A stretch of 64,000 bases of DNA from Arbacia lixula (GCA_963669155.1 OZ022576.1:6198576-6262575), one strand, 5' to 3'; positions 12,405 to 25,980 are shown, numbered from the stretch's first letter. Numbers and translations: made by a program. The notes: generated by a model from the sequence alone, not told the origin.

Positions 12405-12715
12405 GAGAGAGGAACGTCCGGCCAACGACTTCAGACTATATTGTGCAATATAATCATCGTATGTAATAGATTGATGTGATTCATGTGCTATGATGAATCA
12501 TCTTGCGTTGTCACACATGATGTGTATGTCACATGTCACTGCGTCACGTCACCCATTGAATACGAGATGGAAACGTACGTCTAACTACTGCAGCATATCT
12601 TGTGCAATATGATTATCTAATATAATAGCTTGATGTGCTATACATGTGCCAAGGTGAGCTATTTTGTGTAACCCCACACGATGTATATGCGTCAAGCCAC
12701 TGCGTTACCTCACAG
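12405..12715 (+). repeat. Diverged tandem duplication, two ~150-bp units
   Basis: The unit at about 12405-12560 (GAACGTCCG..., TTGTGCAATATAATCAT, ...CACTGCGTCACGTCAC) is followed by a diverged copy at about 12567-12715 (AAACGTACG..., TTGTGCAATATGATTAT, ...CACTGCGTTACCTCAC). Blocks keep the same order and spacing. No coding content. Confidence 0.75.
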
Positions 12716-13260
12716 CGTCACACTCTAAACTACGAGTTAAAATAATTGCAAACTCACATACACCGTGCCACAGTCACAACACAAACAACAACTAATTCAT
12801 CATCATTGAGATTGATAATGTGACGTATTGGCGTTGCGTGTACGCATGTTGTGTGGTCACGCCCTTGATTTTTACTAGATCTGAAATCTAGAAAATCTAA
12901 TTGGGTAATACGGAAACGTCCGCACTTATTCGCCAGTTTAAATAAGAACATCTGCTCTCCATACGTAAGCACATAGAACTGAGATCAGTGGGTGCTCAGT
13001 TGGCATCGATAACACACGAGTTATAACACAGGATTGTTTGAAAAGAAATGCTTGGTCGAATTAATCATCATACGTACATATGCAGATGACTTTTAAGTAT
13101 TTCGTTCTACTTCATAATATGCAAAAAATATGAGGTCCCATACTTTTATATAGTTATTCTTCCATCAACGTTTCATACAATGTGTTTGTAAATAATCAAT
13201 GTTGGCCAATGAAAATATGAAACTTTATTATTTCACATAGCTCATTCAACTGAAATACCC

Positions 13261-13340
13261 GTGTGCATGTCTGCGTGCGTGTGTATGTGTGTATGTATGT
13301 GTGTGTCTGTGTGTGTGTGTGTGCGCGTATGTGTATATAT
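13261..13340. repeat. (GT)n microsatellite
   Basis: Imperfect GT/TGTA dinucleotide repeat. A C homopolymer run mixed with CA follows at about 13700-13736. Confidence 0.9.
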
Positions 13341-15463
13341 GTAGTTGTACGTACATGTACGTTCGTTTGAAAAAATGTACGTCCGTTACAATAGTCTCTA
13401 TCGTACTTAATTATCTTTTTCTTGCGTGATATTTCTGCAAATTAGTTTCTTCTGTAGGTCATATAATTATTATCAATGCACACACACACAGCTCTGAATT
13501 ATTTAGTTTTTTACGCCAAAACTGGGAAATCCTGCATCCCTTAAACTAATATGCGCTAAAAACATACTGTAACACATACTATGAACATTATGTGTAGTTT
13601 TGGTATACATGTATACACATCACTCATGAACTAAGCATTACGGTTCTACCCTTCACGATGTAAAATACTGGCTAAATAACTCCGCCACTTTAATCGAGAC
13701 CCCCCCCCCCCCCCCACACACCCCCACCCCCACCCCGCGGTGCATCCCATAAGGTTAGGAACTTCTTGAGAGAACAAAACATTTTTGATAGCCCAAAATC
13801 TCCTAATCATTTGAATGTCGTGTACTTCATGCCTGGTAGAGCATGTCAGAATGAGCTATGAGCAGCCAGTGAATACTGTATTTCCAACAATGAGGTTGAA
13901 TAGTAAACTGGTAAACCCTTTATTAAAATGTGACTGAGTCCTATGAGCATCAATGGTAAATAAAGACTTATCATCTATTGATTGCCCTGTTTCTGCAACT
14001 CTATGCTCTCTCCACACATGCGTAATGACTCTTTATTTCAAGTTGTTGCTCGTAAGTAAATAAAATAGTTTCATGACTCACCAAAGCAGATGCAACACAC
14101 AGTCTGTCGTGTAAGATTTGTCGTCATGACGACATACCTCTCGGTTTCACCCACATCACGTCTGAAATGCACTGTATTCACAACTTTTTGGTACTATTAT
14201 GCACCTCACTCATAGTTACAGCAGATAAATATTATTATTTATGTTGTTATCTATCCCACCGAATTGGACATTTCATGTATTATTTGACATGCCCATCGAA
14301 ATGATGTACATCTGTGCAATCATTTAAAGTCACTTATCTATGCAAATGATAAAATCTAGATAAAAAATTGTTGTTTTCATTTGAAAGTTATGAGTTTTGT
14401 TGATGATGTTTATAATAATTTATAATGATGTTACTCCACTGAATATGATTTTGATTATATGGATTGATGCCAGCTACATATGCATATTTTATTCGTTTAA
14501 CTAGTCAGATGATTAAGATTTGATATGTAATTTCATGGAACGTTGATTTATTTCACACGAGGTAACCTTAGCGACATTGATTCATGTAATTTCGCTATGT
14601 AAGAGATTTTTAAATAAGTTTTCCAAATGGTAACAAAGAAAGTTATCATGTTTCCTAATATTATCACATCGCTTTCCTTTCATGTTAAACATTGTTGAGT
14701 TTATACGATAATTTTCATTGACACAAATGCTTTTATACATATTTGTGTTAAAAATGTGGGAACGTTTCTTATCTACAATATACATAGAATAACTCAGCTT
14801 AATAAAAATCATTATCTTAAGTGATTAAAATAAGTATTAACTTTTTTCATGATCATCAACATATTGTTTGTATTTGTGATATGTCATCAAAGCGGATATA
14901 CATGTGGGACAACGGTAGAGACTCCGTACTTGATTATGTTTGACGTAGACAGGGGGTATTTTAGTTTAAATACAACGTGCTACACAGTTCAGGTTAGGCC
15001 GTGTTATATAAAATACCGTTTACAACAAAAGGATGATTGAAACCATTCAGAATTATAAAAACATCTCATTTCTAGGAAGAGAGAAAAGGTAAAAAACATT
15101 GAAATAGCAATTTTAAGTCAAGTCCTTGTAATAGAGTAAATGTGCTTACCTCCTAGTGTATACAATTGACACTTACGTGCAAACTGAGGCCATTTAAGAT
15201 GATTAAATGACGCGATTGCAACGTTCCATTTGAGAAGTGTTCAATTGTTATTCAGCATTTTCTTACAGGATCGTTATTATTGCGTGTGTTTTTTGTACCG
15301 TTTATAGTAGATTCGGCCTATTTGAAAGATGTTTTCCATGAAAGTTGGACTATATGTCTAAATACTTAACGATTCCCTTACGACATCATTATTTGAGTAA
15401 AGGGTAAGCAATGAAAAGATCAAACGGGAAGGGGAAGAATAAAGAGAGAACGCAAGAATAAAT

Positions 15464-15725
15464 GAAGAGGAAACAGACTGAGAGACAGAGAGAGAAAGAG
15501 AGAAAGACAGAGACAGACAGAGAGAGAAAGAGAGAGAGAGAAAGATAGAAAGAGAGAGAGAGAGATAGAGAGAGAGAAAGAGAGAGAGAGAAAGAGAGAA
15601 AGAAAGAGAGAGATAGAACGAGAGAGAGAGAGTGAGAGAGAGAGAGTGAGAGAGAGGGAGGGAGAGAGAGAGGTGGAGAGAGAGAGAGAGGGGGGGGGGA
15701 GAGAGAGAGAGATAGGGGAGTGAGA
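15464..15725. repeat. Long (GA)n-rich purine tract
   Basis: About 260 bp of almost pure purine, mostly GA/GAAA repeats with a G run near 15690. Such tracts can adopt triplex structures; none is demonstrated here. Confidence 0.9.
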
Positions 15726-16512
15726 GGGAAAAAATTATTTGATAGGGCCTATTGGGAAACTTACAACTTTGAAAAACATATCCACATACGTATAGCGTTT
15801 AACGCATCTATAGGCAGTAAAATCACACTTTATTACCACATCTCACATTATCATTTAATTTTGACTTATTGCAGTTACAAATAATACAGATTGCAGCATA
15901 TCAATAATGGAAAATTAAACCACGCATCGCTAAACAACGAACCAAGACACTCATTGCGTTATGCGCAGCAATGGCTGTATTGTACCAAGGTTGTTTATAG
16001 AGATGGATATCCATCCCTTTGACACCATGCTCCTTTCCGACACTCAATATCCATGACCTGTAGCTGCTCTCAACAATACGATGCCTACGTGATTGCGTCA
16101 TGTCCATCTGGATGGTACGATAGAACAGGCAGGTTCTAGAATATGCATGCTTTAGCATTTTTGATAATGAACTTACAGTTTCATCATGTTTTACTTGTAA
16201 TGTGTACTTGTGGGGCAAGCGAATGCGAATACGAGTATGTAGTTACTACGAGAGACTTTGCGTTTTTCATGTTACCTATATGAGAGGAAAATATATTATA
16301 GTACGTGTGCGATATAACTTTTAATGGGGAATGATGCAGCAATGTGTGAAATTTGTAGTTTTCTACTTCAACATAAAATAACATTTTGTGCTGGCAGGAC
16401 TTATTGAAACAATGTTTCGCAATAAAATAACCATGAATGCGTTCTAAGTATTACTTCACATAAGTGCACATGCATCTAATAATTGTATATAAACACAACA
16501 AAAAAAGTAAGT

Positions 16513-17236
16513 CCCCCCCCCCCCCCTCCCTAAGCAAAATAGCATAACTTTTTATCGAAGAGGTTTGGGGCAAAATAATTTGCGGGCTTGTTCCTTAACT
16601 TATTGACTAATTAATGTGTGAAAATCACATTAATCCAATTAGTCATGCATGAGTGGGCAAATTTTAAAGGCAAAAATGTCACTTTTCAAAAGTCACAAGG
16701 GTAATTTTGGGATTCTCTCATATGGATTTTTGATGAATTCGATTTCTGGCGCATAATTTATGTCCTTTCATTGTTTATCATCCATCTCTCGATGCACTAA
16801 CACCTATCCCGACACTTAACCCATTGTTCTGGTTGAGTAAGCATCGTTTTTTAAATTCTCATCCCTCTTGAGTTTGAAACTTTTTAAAACCTTTTATTTT
16901 GGTGAAAAAATACAACTGGATATTTTGACAAAGATGTAACATGTCCTGTTATGTAAACATAAGAAGTCATGTTCGTGTCATGGTTGAGTGAAAACACTTT
17001 AAGATCCACAAGAAGTGTCGAAATGTGTTGTTAAAACGGCATAAACAATTACCCTTGTGACTTTTGAAAAGTGACATTTTTGCCTTTAAAATGTGCCCAC
17101 TCATGCATGACTAATTGGATTAATGTGATTTCCACACAGAAGTTAGTCAATAAGTTAAAAAACAATCCTGCCTAATTATTTTGCCCAAAACCGCGTCGAT
17201 AAAAAGTTATGTTATTTTGCTTAGGGGGGGGGGGGG
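16513..17236. mobile_element. MITE family A, copy 1, with ~190-bp terminal inverted repeats
   Basis: The left arm (C run then TAAGCAAAATAGCATAACTT...) and right arm (...AAGTTATGTTATTTTGCTTA then G run) are inverted copies over about 190 bp. Shared internal blocks include GTGACTTTTGAAAAGTGACA and CACTCATGCATGACTAATTGG. About 340 bp of unique sequence lies between the arms. Weaker inverted similarity continues outward to about 16480 and 17285, so the true ends may be there. No coding capacity. A second copy is at 43595-44284. Confidence 0.88.
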
Positions 17237-17869
17237 ACTTTATTTTATTTTTTTTATTGTGTTGATATCCCAATTGTACAGGACAAGATCTTGTTCACGA
17301 TTGTTCGTTCATGGGGCGCAATACTCCGTCAACTCACTTTATTTCGTCAGTCTTGAATAGCGCCATCTATGTAAGATGTCACTCAATCGTGTCGCTCTCA
17401 TTGCCATGTAATCATGTAATAGGGTACATGGAAATACAATTTGAAACAAATATGCAACCAAGATTATCAACATGGTTTAATAATTCCATTGCAATAAGGT
17501 AAATTTTGAGAAAAAAACATCTCTGAATACACCTTAGACAAATTCATACACCATACACGATTCGTTTTCTCAACAGAGAACAGTTGGCGCAATGATTTAG
17601 CCCCCCCCTTGTTTTTTCTCCTTTGTCTTTCTTTTCTGTCTCTATTGGTTGAATTTTCTTTTTACATCTTACTTTTTATTCGTGAGCATTACATATCTTG
17701 CCAATGTACCTAACTTCTTATTACGCTATGTACTATATTAAGTAACAACATGTTTCTATTGATCTATTTAGATATATATTGACATATTTAGCTGTCTATT
17801 TATCTTTACACATATTTTCTTATCGAGTTTCAGCTTTCTTATATCTGCATTGATATACAAAGGCCTTTC

Positions 17870-17990
17870 TATTTTTATCTACATATATTTATTTATCGAT
17901 CTATCTACCAATCTATTTATTTATTTATCTGTTTATCTATTTATCTTATTTACCTTTTCTACCTATACATATATATCTATCCACCTATAG
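17870..17990. repeat. Imperfect TATC/TATT tetranucleotide tract
   Basis: Degenerate four-base repeats of the form TTTA and CTAT over about 120 bp. Confidence 0.75.
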
Positions 17991-18408
17991 CATCTCTATC
18001 TACAAATCCTTCTTCTTCTAGTGTTAATACGCAAGTGATCTCTGGGGTAACAGGTGTGACCCGTGACCACGTGTTCGTTTATGTTATTGATATTGATATA
18101 CCCAGAGGTAAAGGTCCTGAATTAAATGTTCTATGGGTCAGAAGTGAACAGCTCACGTTGCTCACGTCATGTGACTGCGTTATGCTTTTGACGTTCTGCC
18201 AGCACTCAGGGGGGCTGTACGTCTTTGGAGGCGAAATGGGCTTATATAAACATGACAACATCGCTGGCAGTCTCTTCTCGTTACCATGTCTTGTTATTCT
18301 CATTTTTGAGCTAATATTACTAACAATATAAAAAGTGGAAAGTATGTTTTAATCTCAAATGAAAAGACGAGTAAAAATGGACTTCATGAGGGTGAGTTAT
18401 ATTTGACG

Positions 18409-18414
18409 TTTATT
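18409..18414 (-). terminator. Candidate poly(A) signal of the galactosyltransferase
   Basis: AATAAA on the minus strand, about 165 nt beyond the TGA at 18578-18580. The hexamer is common in AT-rich DNA, so this is only a candidate. Confidence 0.35.
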
Positions 18415-18577
18415 TTAGTTTCATAGTACCTCCTTCGAAAACAGAACAATTTGTGGGGAGTTAAGTTAAGTGAACTTTGAGTTACTGTCTTTCCGACAAG
18501 ATTAAACGAATCATAGAGCTATGTCGAATATACCCCATCGCACCCACCATTGTCCACGTGGTAAAATTCGACCGCCC

Positions 18578-18929
18578 TCAGTTTCCGTCCCGTCGAGTAT
18601 CCAGGTCCTGGCAACGCTCTGGATGGTCTTGCGTCTCTTTCAGGTGTTTGAAATTGTAGAAGCGCACGCTGTGATGCGTAAAGACGTAGTGGACATCGCA
18701 CGGTCTGGTCGCGATCCGGCTCGGTGATAGACTGATCCGGGGGTCGTCTCTGAGCTTCACCCCCGCCTTGTTGAAACACAGGCCGATGAAGATGTCTTCG
18801 AGGCTGACGAGCCGAGTCGACCTCGCTTCCCGGTACGACTTCTGCGCAGCCGACGACGTCATGATGTAGGCCGATCCGCCGAGGTACGGCGGGTAGGTAG
18901 GATCGGGGTACTCGGTCGGAGGCACGAAC
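18578..18929 (-). CDS. Beta-1,3-galactosyltransferase family (GT31), last exon
   Basis: This exon encodes the C-terminal 116 residues of the type II Golgi enzyme begun at 20421. The minus-strand acceptor is GGATTAG| and its first base completes the Trp codon split by the donor at 19466. The joined sequence reads KWFVPPTEYPDPTYPPY then LGGSAYIMT. That matches the GT31 signature KWYV..xxYP...YPPYxxGxxYV. LEDIFIGLC (family EDVYVGLC) follows, carrying the acidic residues associated with catalysis in this family. Cys residues at ...RPCDVHYV and ...ERCQDL may form disulfides. The stop TGA is at 18578-18580. Confidence 0.92.
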
Positions 18930-19465
18930 CTAATCCAACAAGGGACCAAAACATAATACAGGATCTTAAGATTCGATGCACCAATTTTTAACTCGATTTG
19001 GTTGTTAATAGCTATTGTTCATGTTTGATATGTATGGCCTAAAACAAGTGATGAAAATATAGCTTCACAAAATCAAAATTTGAAAAACAACTTTTTATTC
19101 CTTTGACGGATTTTCATCAAGCCTGCACTAATTCGTTTCTCTCATTTTTTCTGCTTTTTATTAAGATCAACTTAATTTCAGGGTGGACCATCGCTTTAAA
19201 TACATGTAGTTGGAAGTGACAGCTCTAATTCTCGCCAAAGGTAATTCCGGTGTTGCAAAATATCCAATAGTGTTATTCTATTGAAGTGTTGCCTGACTGA
19301 AGAAATAGTAATTATTCATATATATTTTTATGTTATAAGTGCATTCGATGTTGGGTTTTGCTGGTTTATCCCTATGAAAAACTAACCTTTCCGATTACAA
19401 AAGTTTCTCACACGATATACCCCAGCTTTCCCATTAAAATGGAAAGAGGCAATCTTCATGCTCAC
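18930..19465 (-). other. Intron between the two galactosyltransferase coding exons
   Basis: A 536-bp phase-2 intron, donor TG|GTGAGC and acceptor TTAG|G on the minus strand. It contains half of a family C MITE (19045-19199). Confidence 0.85.
19045..19199 (-). mobile_element. MITE family C, half copy, in the galactosyltransferase intron
   Basis: Read on the minus strand it starts TTAAAGCGATGGTCCACCCT and keeps blocks such as TTGATGAAAATCC and TTTTGATTTTGTGA in the same order as one arm of the complete element at 44729-45173. The second arm is absent. Confidence 0.65.
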
Positions 19466-20421
19466 CACTTCATCGCTGGTGATCGTATGGGCTTCACGTG
19501 ATCCCATCGTCGTCCGAAAGCTCTCGGCTCTTTCCACCCACGATACGATCGGAGGTACTCGGCAATCTTCGGAATGTTCACGTACACATCCGAATCAGTT
19601 TTCATCATGAATTTGAAAGAGTTGCGGCATCGGGTCGCCGCCCACTCTAGACCCATGAGCGTCTTGACCGTGAGGTTCTCATACGTGTCATCGAAGTCGC
19701 CTTGAACGACGTCATCGAACTCCTTGGCTTCACGCGTTACGAGGAGCTTGGTGGCCGTGCCGTTCACCAATGACGCCCGTCCCAAAAGGAAAACCACCCG
19801 AACTTCGCGGTCTCGGACCTCGCTGACGTCGGCCCAGCTCCTGCGAATGGCTTTCCGAGCGCGGATTTGTCTCACCGATGACGTCACCATGATGACGAGA
19901 AGGGCCGGTGGTGGCGCCATTGCGCTTGTCTTCGTCGACTCCATTTCCTTGTCGAGACGGGAAACGCCGCGACAGAACTTGTTTGGCTGTAGCAGGAGTG
20001 GCACGCTCGCGCCCTGCTTCGATCGTCCCTCCGGATTCAGGAACTTGTTTTGATATTTCAGTCGCTGCATTATTTGTTGCTTCACGTCGATGATTTCATC
20101 TGCACTCACTTGTCCCTCTTGCGTCCGTTTCAAAGCGTTGATGATATCCCTCTGGGAGGCTGTGCGGAAAGGCAACGAACCATTTTGAATCTTTACCTTG
20201 ACACTTATTCCTTGACGATTCGTGTCTCCATGGTCAACCAACCCTGGTCTCTCGATCGATTGGCGATGTTCCGATGAGGGCGATGATGATGACGACGACG
20301 ACGATGGTCTCACAGAAAAGTGGGAGAAGTACAGTCTCTGCATGAGGCCAATGAAGAGGATGTTGAAGACTATGCCTAAGGTGAGGACTAAAGCCCTTAG
20401 ACATCTACCCGTCGACAACAT
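19466..20421 (-). CDS. Beta-1,3-galactosyltransferase family (GT31), first coding exon
   Basis: The exon encodes residues 1-318 plus two bases of a predicted 435-aa enzyme that would add a beta-1,3-linked sugar to glycoconjugates in the Golgi. The ATG at 20421 (MLSTGRCLRAL) opens a short cytoplasmic tail and a membrane anchor around residues 9-30, then a Ser-rich stem. The catalytic domain has the GT31 landmarks RRSWADVSEV, VVFLLGRA, DFDDTYENLTVKT and MKTDSDVYVN (the DxD-type metal/UDP-sugar motif is DSD), followed by AFGRRWDHVKPIRS. The ATG sits just inside a T-rich acceptor TTTGTTTAG|G, so a noncoding first exon probably lies further upstream. Sugar donor and acceptor cannot be told from sequence; GlcNAc or GalNAc transfer is possible within GT31. 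Confidence 0.93.
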
Positions 20422-23227
20422 CCTAAACAAAAACAAAAACAAAAACTATATTAGTCTGCAAAGAAAAATACAAACACGGATGATAAAGTTACCACGACGA
20501 GATGAGGAAACAGCTCTATTAGTCATTTTTGTTGGAAAGTAAGATCAAGACATGTACCTTTCACCTAGAAACATCTTCCCTGGTACTTTGACATAATTGC
20601 CTTGAGGCCCGTTCCTGCAGCGTTGACCGTATTTCCACACAGAGCGCCCTATATTATATCTCCTGGCCGCTGCGCAGTAATTCACATCGCGACAGGGATT
20701 GCAAACTATCTACATGTTCCTCCAAATCAATACGCAAATTGGCACTAGGTAGCTGTTATTCTGAAGTATGATATTCGAGGAAAAAGGGGTGTGTGTGCGT
20801 GTGGAGAGGAGATGGGGAGGGGGGGGGGGGGGGTGCGAAGGGGTGGCGATTTGAAATATGCGTGTCTCAGGCAAAAGAAACCAGAAACCGAGAAACTCTA
20901 ACCGAGCTCGTTCGGCAATTCGGCTCTGATATACTAGGTCAGCTCACTGAGATCGGAATGTAATACTACTATACCAGTCTGGGGTTTCAATTCTAGTGCT
21001 TTAGGGATAGATGAATAAATGATGGCGAATAATTATGATTTATTTATCAAATAGATACAGAAATTCAGAAATCCTAAGCCTGTAAACATGTCAACATCTA
21101 AAATTGATAATGTTCAGTGGACTTTATAAGATGTCTGCGGAGAGTAGATATCGACATGTATCCAAGCAGGGCATATATGATATCGCCAAGAATTCCCCTT
21201 AAATCTTCATTCATGCTGTTGAAAGGAATAAAAAGAAAAGGGAAAAGCTAATAAAAACATTCCACATTGACAAAAGGACGTACATCTCAGATGGTTTGTT
21301 TCCGTCATGTCTTAAAAAGGAAATGTGTCGGGTTTGGTTTTCTCTTCGGATTTGTTTAAACAAGGTTATCAATAAGAAGTGTACAGGTCCTAGAATGGAT
21401 TGCACGAAAAAATACGGAATTGCATACATATTTATAGTGCATGATAAAAAAAAAAGAATCGTATTATGGATTAAGCACCTTCAACGCCCTCGTATGATAT
21501 AATCATACATCTTATCTCACGGCAGATAGACCATGTTCAGGTACAGCAGGGATGTCACAGAGTCTTCCATGGGGTTCATTAAAACGTGTTTAGAAAAAAA
21601 ATACATGATTAAACATGACATATTTACAATTCATCATTTAAAAAAATGTCACAAGGAAACAACTTCTTCATCATTATCGTTGTCGGAATTTGTTGCATTT
21701 TTTGTTGTCTTAAATATGTGGCTTTTCATCACAAATAGTCCAAAACTATGCAAAGAGCAGAAACAAGTATCAACTGTGGGAAGAACATGTGTGAAAAAAT
21801 AGTTGGACAGCACCGATATATACTTTTCAATATGATGATGATATCAAAATTAGGAATAGTTATAATCTGATATTGATTTAACCAATGCAAGATGCATAAT
21901 ATGAACTTATCAATATAATAGCTTACCTGTAGCTATGTCTTCACTGAATTCAAAATAACTTCGCCTTTGGTGATCATCCGAACATCCAATAGGCCATGCA
22001 ACTCAAAAGAAGCAATATGGCCGACATGAATTCCAATTCATGATAATCCCGCCACGAAAAGATGAGGATCTTATCAGCACCACAAGACTGGTAATAAATC
22101 GTTCTTTAATTCTGAATTATTGAGCTGATGGTGACGTTTCCTGTAGAGGAAAATATATTTCCTGATTTCCAGAAGATGGCACGGAGCGGTGAATATTCGA
22201 CACCTACAGCCATGGAAACCATGACTTGTATCTGGGAAGAAATTGCTTCCCGGGATCCGATGCGCAGTGAGACAAGTTTTTACCGAGCAAACATGTTTAA
22301 TAGGGTTAGTCGATAAACTCAGTGCGCGCACTGGTTTATAGCTAATGAAGTGGTGGCAGAGGAAAGGGAGGAGGTTGGGGAGGGGGGGGGGGGGGGTGAA
22401 CGGTGAGAAAATCGAAGAAACATTTTAAGAAAGACACATCACGCAAAACATATACAAGAGAAGTGAAAAATAAGTAAAGAAAGATGATTACATCGATAAG
22501 ACAGTGAGAAGGAGAAGACGCACAAGACCACAAGAGGAGAAGGAAAAGAAGACGACGGGGATGAGATGGAAGAGGGTGGAGTTTCATCTGATTGGATATT
22601 TAAGATTACATTGGCGAAGAAGCTAATAAATCCAGTTACCGAAAGCTCGCACCTGAAACAAGTAAATCTCTCGATATCGTTAAAAGAATATCTTTCATAG
22701 CGGGGAATATATGGGTAAGGTGTCAAACATACTGGGATTTTTGATCTGGAAAAGGCCTAGCCCCATTATCGTTTAGTTTTTTGATTGAGTGCAGGAGTCG
22801 CCACCCATAAAAAAAAATCGTTATGCAAAAGCCAAGACCCAACAAGACGGAACTGCCATGAAGATAGAATCAAATAGCTTACCACCAGCGCACGTTCTTT
22901 TAAATGTTTCCATTCGAACGCAGCCCCTTTGCCCGTTTCTGTTCCCTTTAGTACCTCTTCAAATTTGAACTTCACAAAAGAAAAATAATTATTTTTTAAA
23001 TTCAATTCAATTTCTATTGAACTACATTAAACTACATTGACATAGAACATTTCATAAAACTACAGAAACATAACAAAATGATAACAAATAATAACAAATA
23101 ATAACAAAACACAAAAACGTCAAACAAACAAGATTATGAGAATGACCTCAACCTCTCTCTCTCCCCCTTCCCTCTCTAATGTGCGTTTTATTCCTCTCCT
23201 CCCCTCTGTCCCCTCTCATCACAAGTT

Positions 23228-23239
23228 CATATAGATGTG

Positions 23240-23278
<39 letters not shown>

Positions 23279-23320
23279 GCGCGCGCGCTGGAGAGGCGGG
23301 CGGGGGGGGGGGGGGGGCGG
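23228..23320. repeat. (GT)n followed by GC-rich run and G homopolymer
   Basis: GT repeat at about 23236-23276, then alternating GCGC and a G run ending near 23318. Confidence 0.9.
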
Positions 23321-23756
23321 AGAAACCTAACAAGTTCCAAACCGGGGTGTGATTTAGGGTTCAAGGTCCAGTGAGGTAGCAGCCACCCTCACGCTGTGGT
23401 TGATGGCCGCCAGACAGACGGGGGGCGGGAGGCCGGAGGTGCGACCTTTTTAAGGGCGGCACTAGGTGATTTTCCGATCAGGGTTTGGCGGGTGACTTTA
23501 AGTGGAGCCGAAAAGAAAATGGAACATAGATAATGATTTCGCAGACAGTATTCTTTGGTATCGGCTACCACGTTTGAAAATGAGCATGTTCGGAGGAAGG
23601 GGATAGTGGTCGAAAGTTCGAACAACTCCTCGATGTGGAAGCACTATTCTTGATCGTAGAGGGCGCAAGACAAATTTAAAGTGGAAGAAATCATTGCCGA
23701 TCAAAATGACTGATACAGTATATATTTCATTTAGGGTAGAGATAAAAGAGGTGAAG

Positions 23757-23759
23757 GGT

Positions 23760-23811
<52 letters not shown>

Positions 23812-23840
23812 GAGAGAGAGAGAGGGAGGGGGGGAGAGAC

Positions 23841-23890
<50 letters not shown>

Positions 23891-23895
23891 CACAG
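23757..23895. repeat. (GA)n microsatellite
   Basis: About 135 bp of GA repeats with a few G and C interruptions. Confidence 0.95.
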
Positions 23896-24141
23896 AGCAA
23901 GAGTGCATTTTTTGACGACATTTTTTGAACTGCTTACTTTATCGTGAAACGATTTCAATGGGTGCCAATTCAGAAATCCGCATCTGAACGTGTTGGTGTC
24001 TTGCGGTGCTTTGCTAGCAGAAATTCCTGCATGCCCGCCCTCCAGCTCCCGATGGAAATGTAAGCGTAATCCGTGGTCGCGCCAAAAGCACACATGCATG
24101 ACGATTTCGAACGCCGTCAACATCGCAAAGAAGAGGGGAAC

Positions 24142-24142
<1 letters not shown>

Positions 24143-24219
<77 letters not shown>
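24143..24219. repeat. (GA)n microsatellite
   Basis: About 75 bp of uninterrupted GA repeats. Confidence 0.95.
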
Positions 24220-25980
24220 AGACGATTTCGATGACTCGCGAGCAAATGTATGATGATGATCAAGGCGAAAGAGGTTCAATTGATCACTCTAAGCTGCAGT
24301 AATAACGAACATAGTGGGTAGGGGGGGGGGGGGGGGGGTCGGCTCCCTAACACCCCGACCTATCGAGATGTTTTAAATAATTAAAAATCCTTTTCGACTC
24401 AGATGAATTATTTACCATAATGTATCCATAACTTATGATTATAGGGTATGATAGAAAACAAGTGTTTTTGATTGAGTATTACAGCACCGCAGAGAAGAAA
24501 AAGTATTTATCAAAGCACTTTCCTGGGGCTTGTGAATGCACAGTGAATTTAAAAAGGAACGGAGATAATCAATTCCGAATTTCGTTTTTCAAGGACTGTT
24601 TTTCCAGCTTGCCTTTAGGAAGAGATATTTTTTTGTTCTGGAGGGGCGCACTAACCTTTAATCGTGTTAAAGCAAAAGAGCAATTTTTCAACACATGGCT
24701 AAATCTTGGGTAGCCCCCCCCCCCCCCCCCAATGTTGGCATCAATACATCACTATGAACTACTAACCAAACAACGACACAGTCGCAATCAATGATCGAAC
24801 AAGACTAGTAAACTGATTCGACAATGCAATTCCAAGTGAAGAGCGGGGAACAACATTTGTGTTGGATGGAAAAATCACATTGAAAGCACTCTGGTTTTTG
24901 AATATGGATAATGTCATTAAGATGTCCCGGATCCGTCATCGGTTTATCGCTGAAGGAGGACGTAGAGGTTCCCGTGTGGCCGTGTCGCTGTCTCTTTTAG
25001 CAATTAATAGTAACGTTTCATGAGAAAAAAAAAAATCATCTCAATTTTAATGTCAACTAAGCCTCACTCAGCATGTACATTATCATGTTTATTACCATGA
25101 TTACGGTGTACTTAAATGTGTGGTGTTTTTTTGTAGTGTGTGTGCAGATGTGTGGGAGCACATGTGTACTTAAAATTTGGTTTAGAGGGTGAGTGTGTGT
25201 GTGTGTGGGGGGGGGGTAAAAATGTGGGAAATAATTAATTCCTTATAAAGTGTGAATAGGGAATACTCAATTTGTGGCAGGAGTTACGACAATTTGGATA
25301 CTGTAGCGAGGGAACGCATGGCAAACGCAAGGCGAAATCCTGCATTAAAGCGTACCAATTGCAAATGTGTTTTGGTTGTTTTGGTTTGACAATATACCGC
25401 AATGGAAACCCGTAACGCAGAAAGCGACTGGGAAAGTAATGAGGTACGTGAGGTGTTAACGAAGCGAGTGTGATTTCCTTTCGGATGATAATTCAATTGA
25501 GGAAGTTTCGCTATCATCAGTAAGTGACGACGTGAAAAGGTTAAAAGGTACTGCGACAATGTATCTGAACTTTGGATGTGCGAGATGAAAAAAGGTATTT
25601 AACCGTCTCAGTCCCAGTTCCAATTTGACATAACTTCATCAGTGTTTGGTAGTGGAAGGATTCTCTCGGCAGACAGGACCATTTACTACTGGAAAGATGC
25701 TGATACCAAGTTTTGTTCATGTTACCATGGTAGCAACATTACACGACTCACCCCAGACCGCACTCAATCAAGTCACCCACTAACAATCTGGCTATGTTGA
25801 TGATGTTACCATGTAAACAAACTGAATAATGAGCTGTACTTATATCGAAACTAACTGTAGTTTCAAAGGCAAGCCCACACATCCACACCTCATTAATTAA
25901 GCATGGCATTGTATAGAAACAAGAGTGTTTCGGATGACTTTAAACTCGTTCACATTTGCCCAGCGTTTAATCTTACCATC

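Larger units (their letters stand above)
12081..16512. other. Intergenic region, rough 3' flank
   Basis: No gene recognised. It holds the diverged tandem duplication at 12405-12715, GT and C-rich runs near 13.3 and 13.7 kb, and a long purine tract near 15.5 kb. The remainder is unique AT-rich sequence. Confidence 0.5.
17237..18577. other. Intergenic, 3' side of the galactosyltransferase gene
   Basis: No gene recognised. Contains an imperfect TATC/TATT tetranucleotide tract at about 17870-17990 and a possible poly(A) signal for the minus-strand gene at 18409-18414. Confidence 0.5.

Noticed and set aside
23498..24279. Ser/Leu or Arg/Glu repeat frames
   Set aside because: Translations of GA microsatellites.
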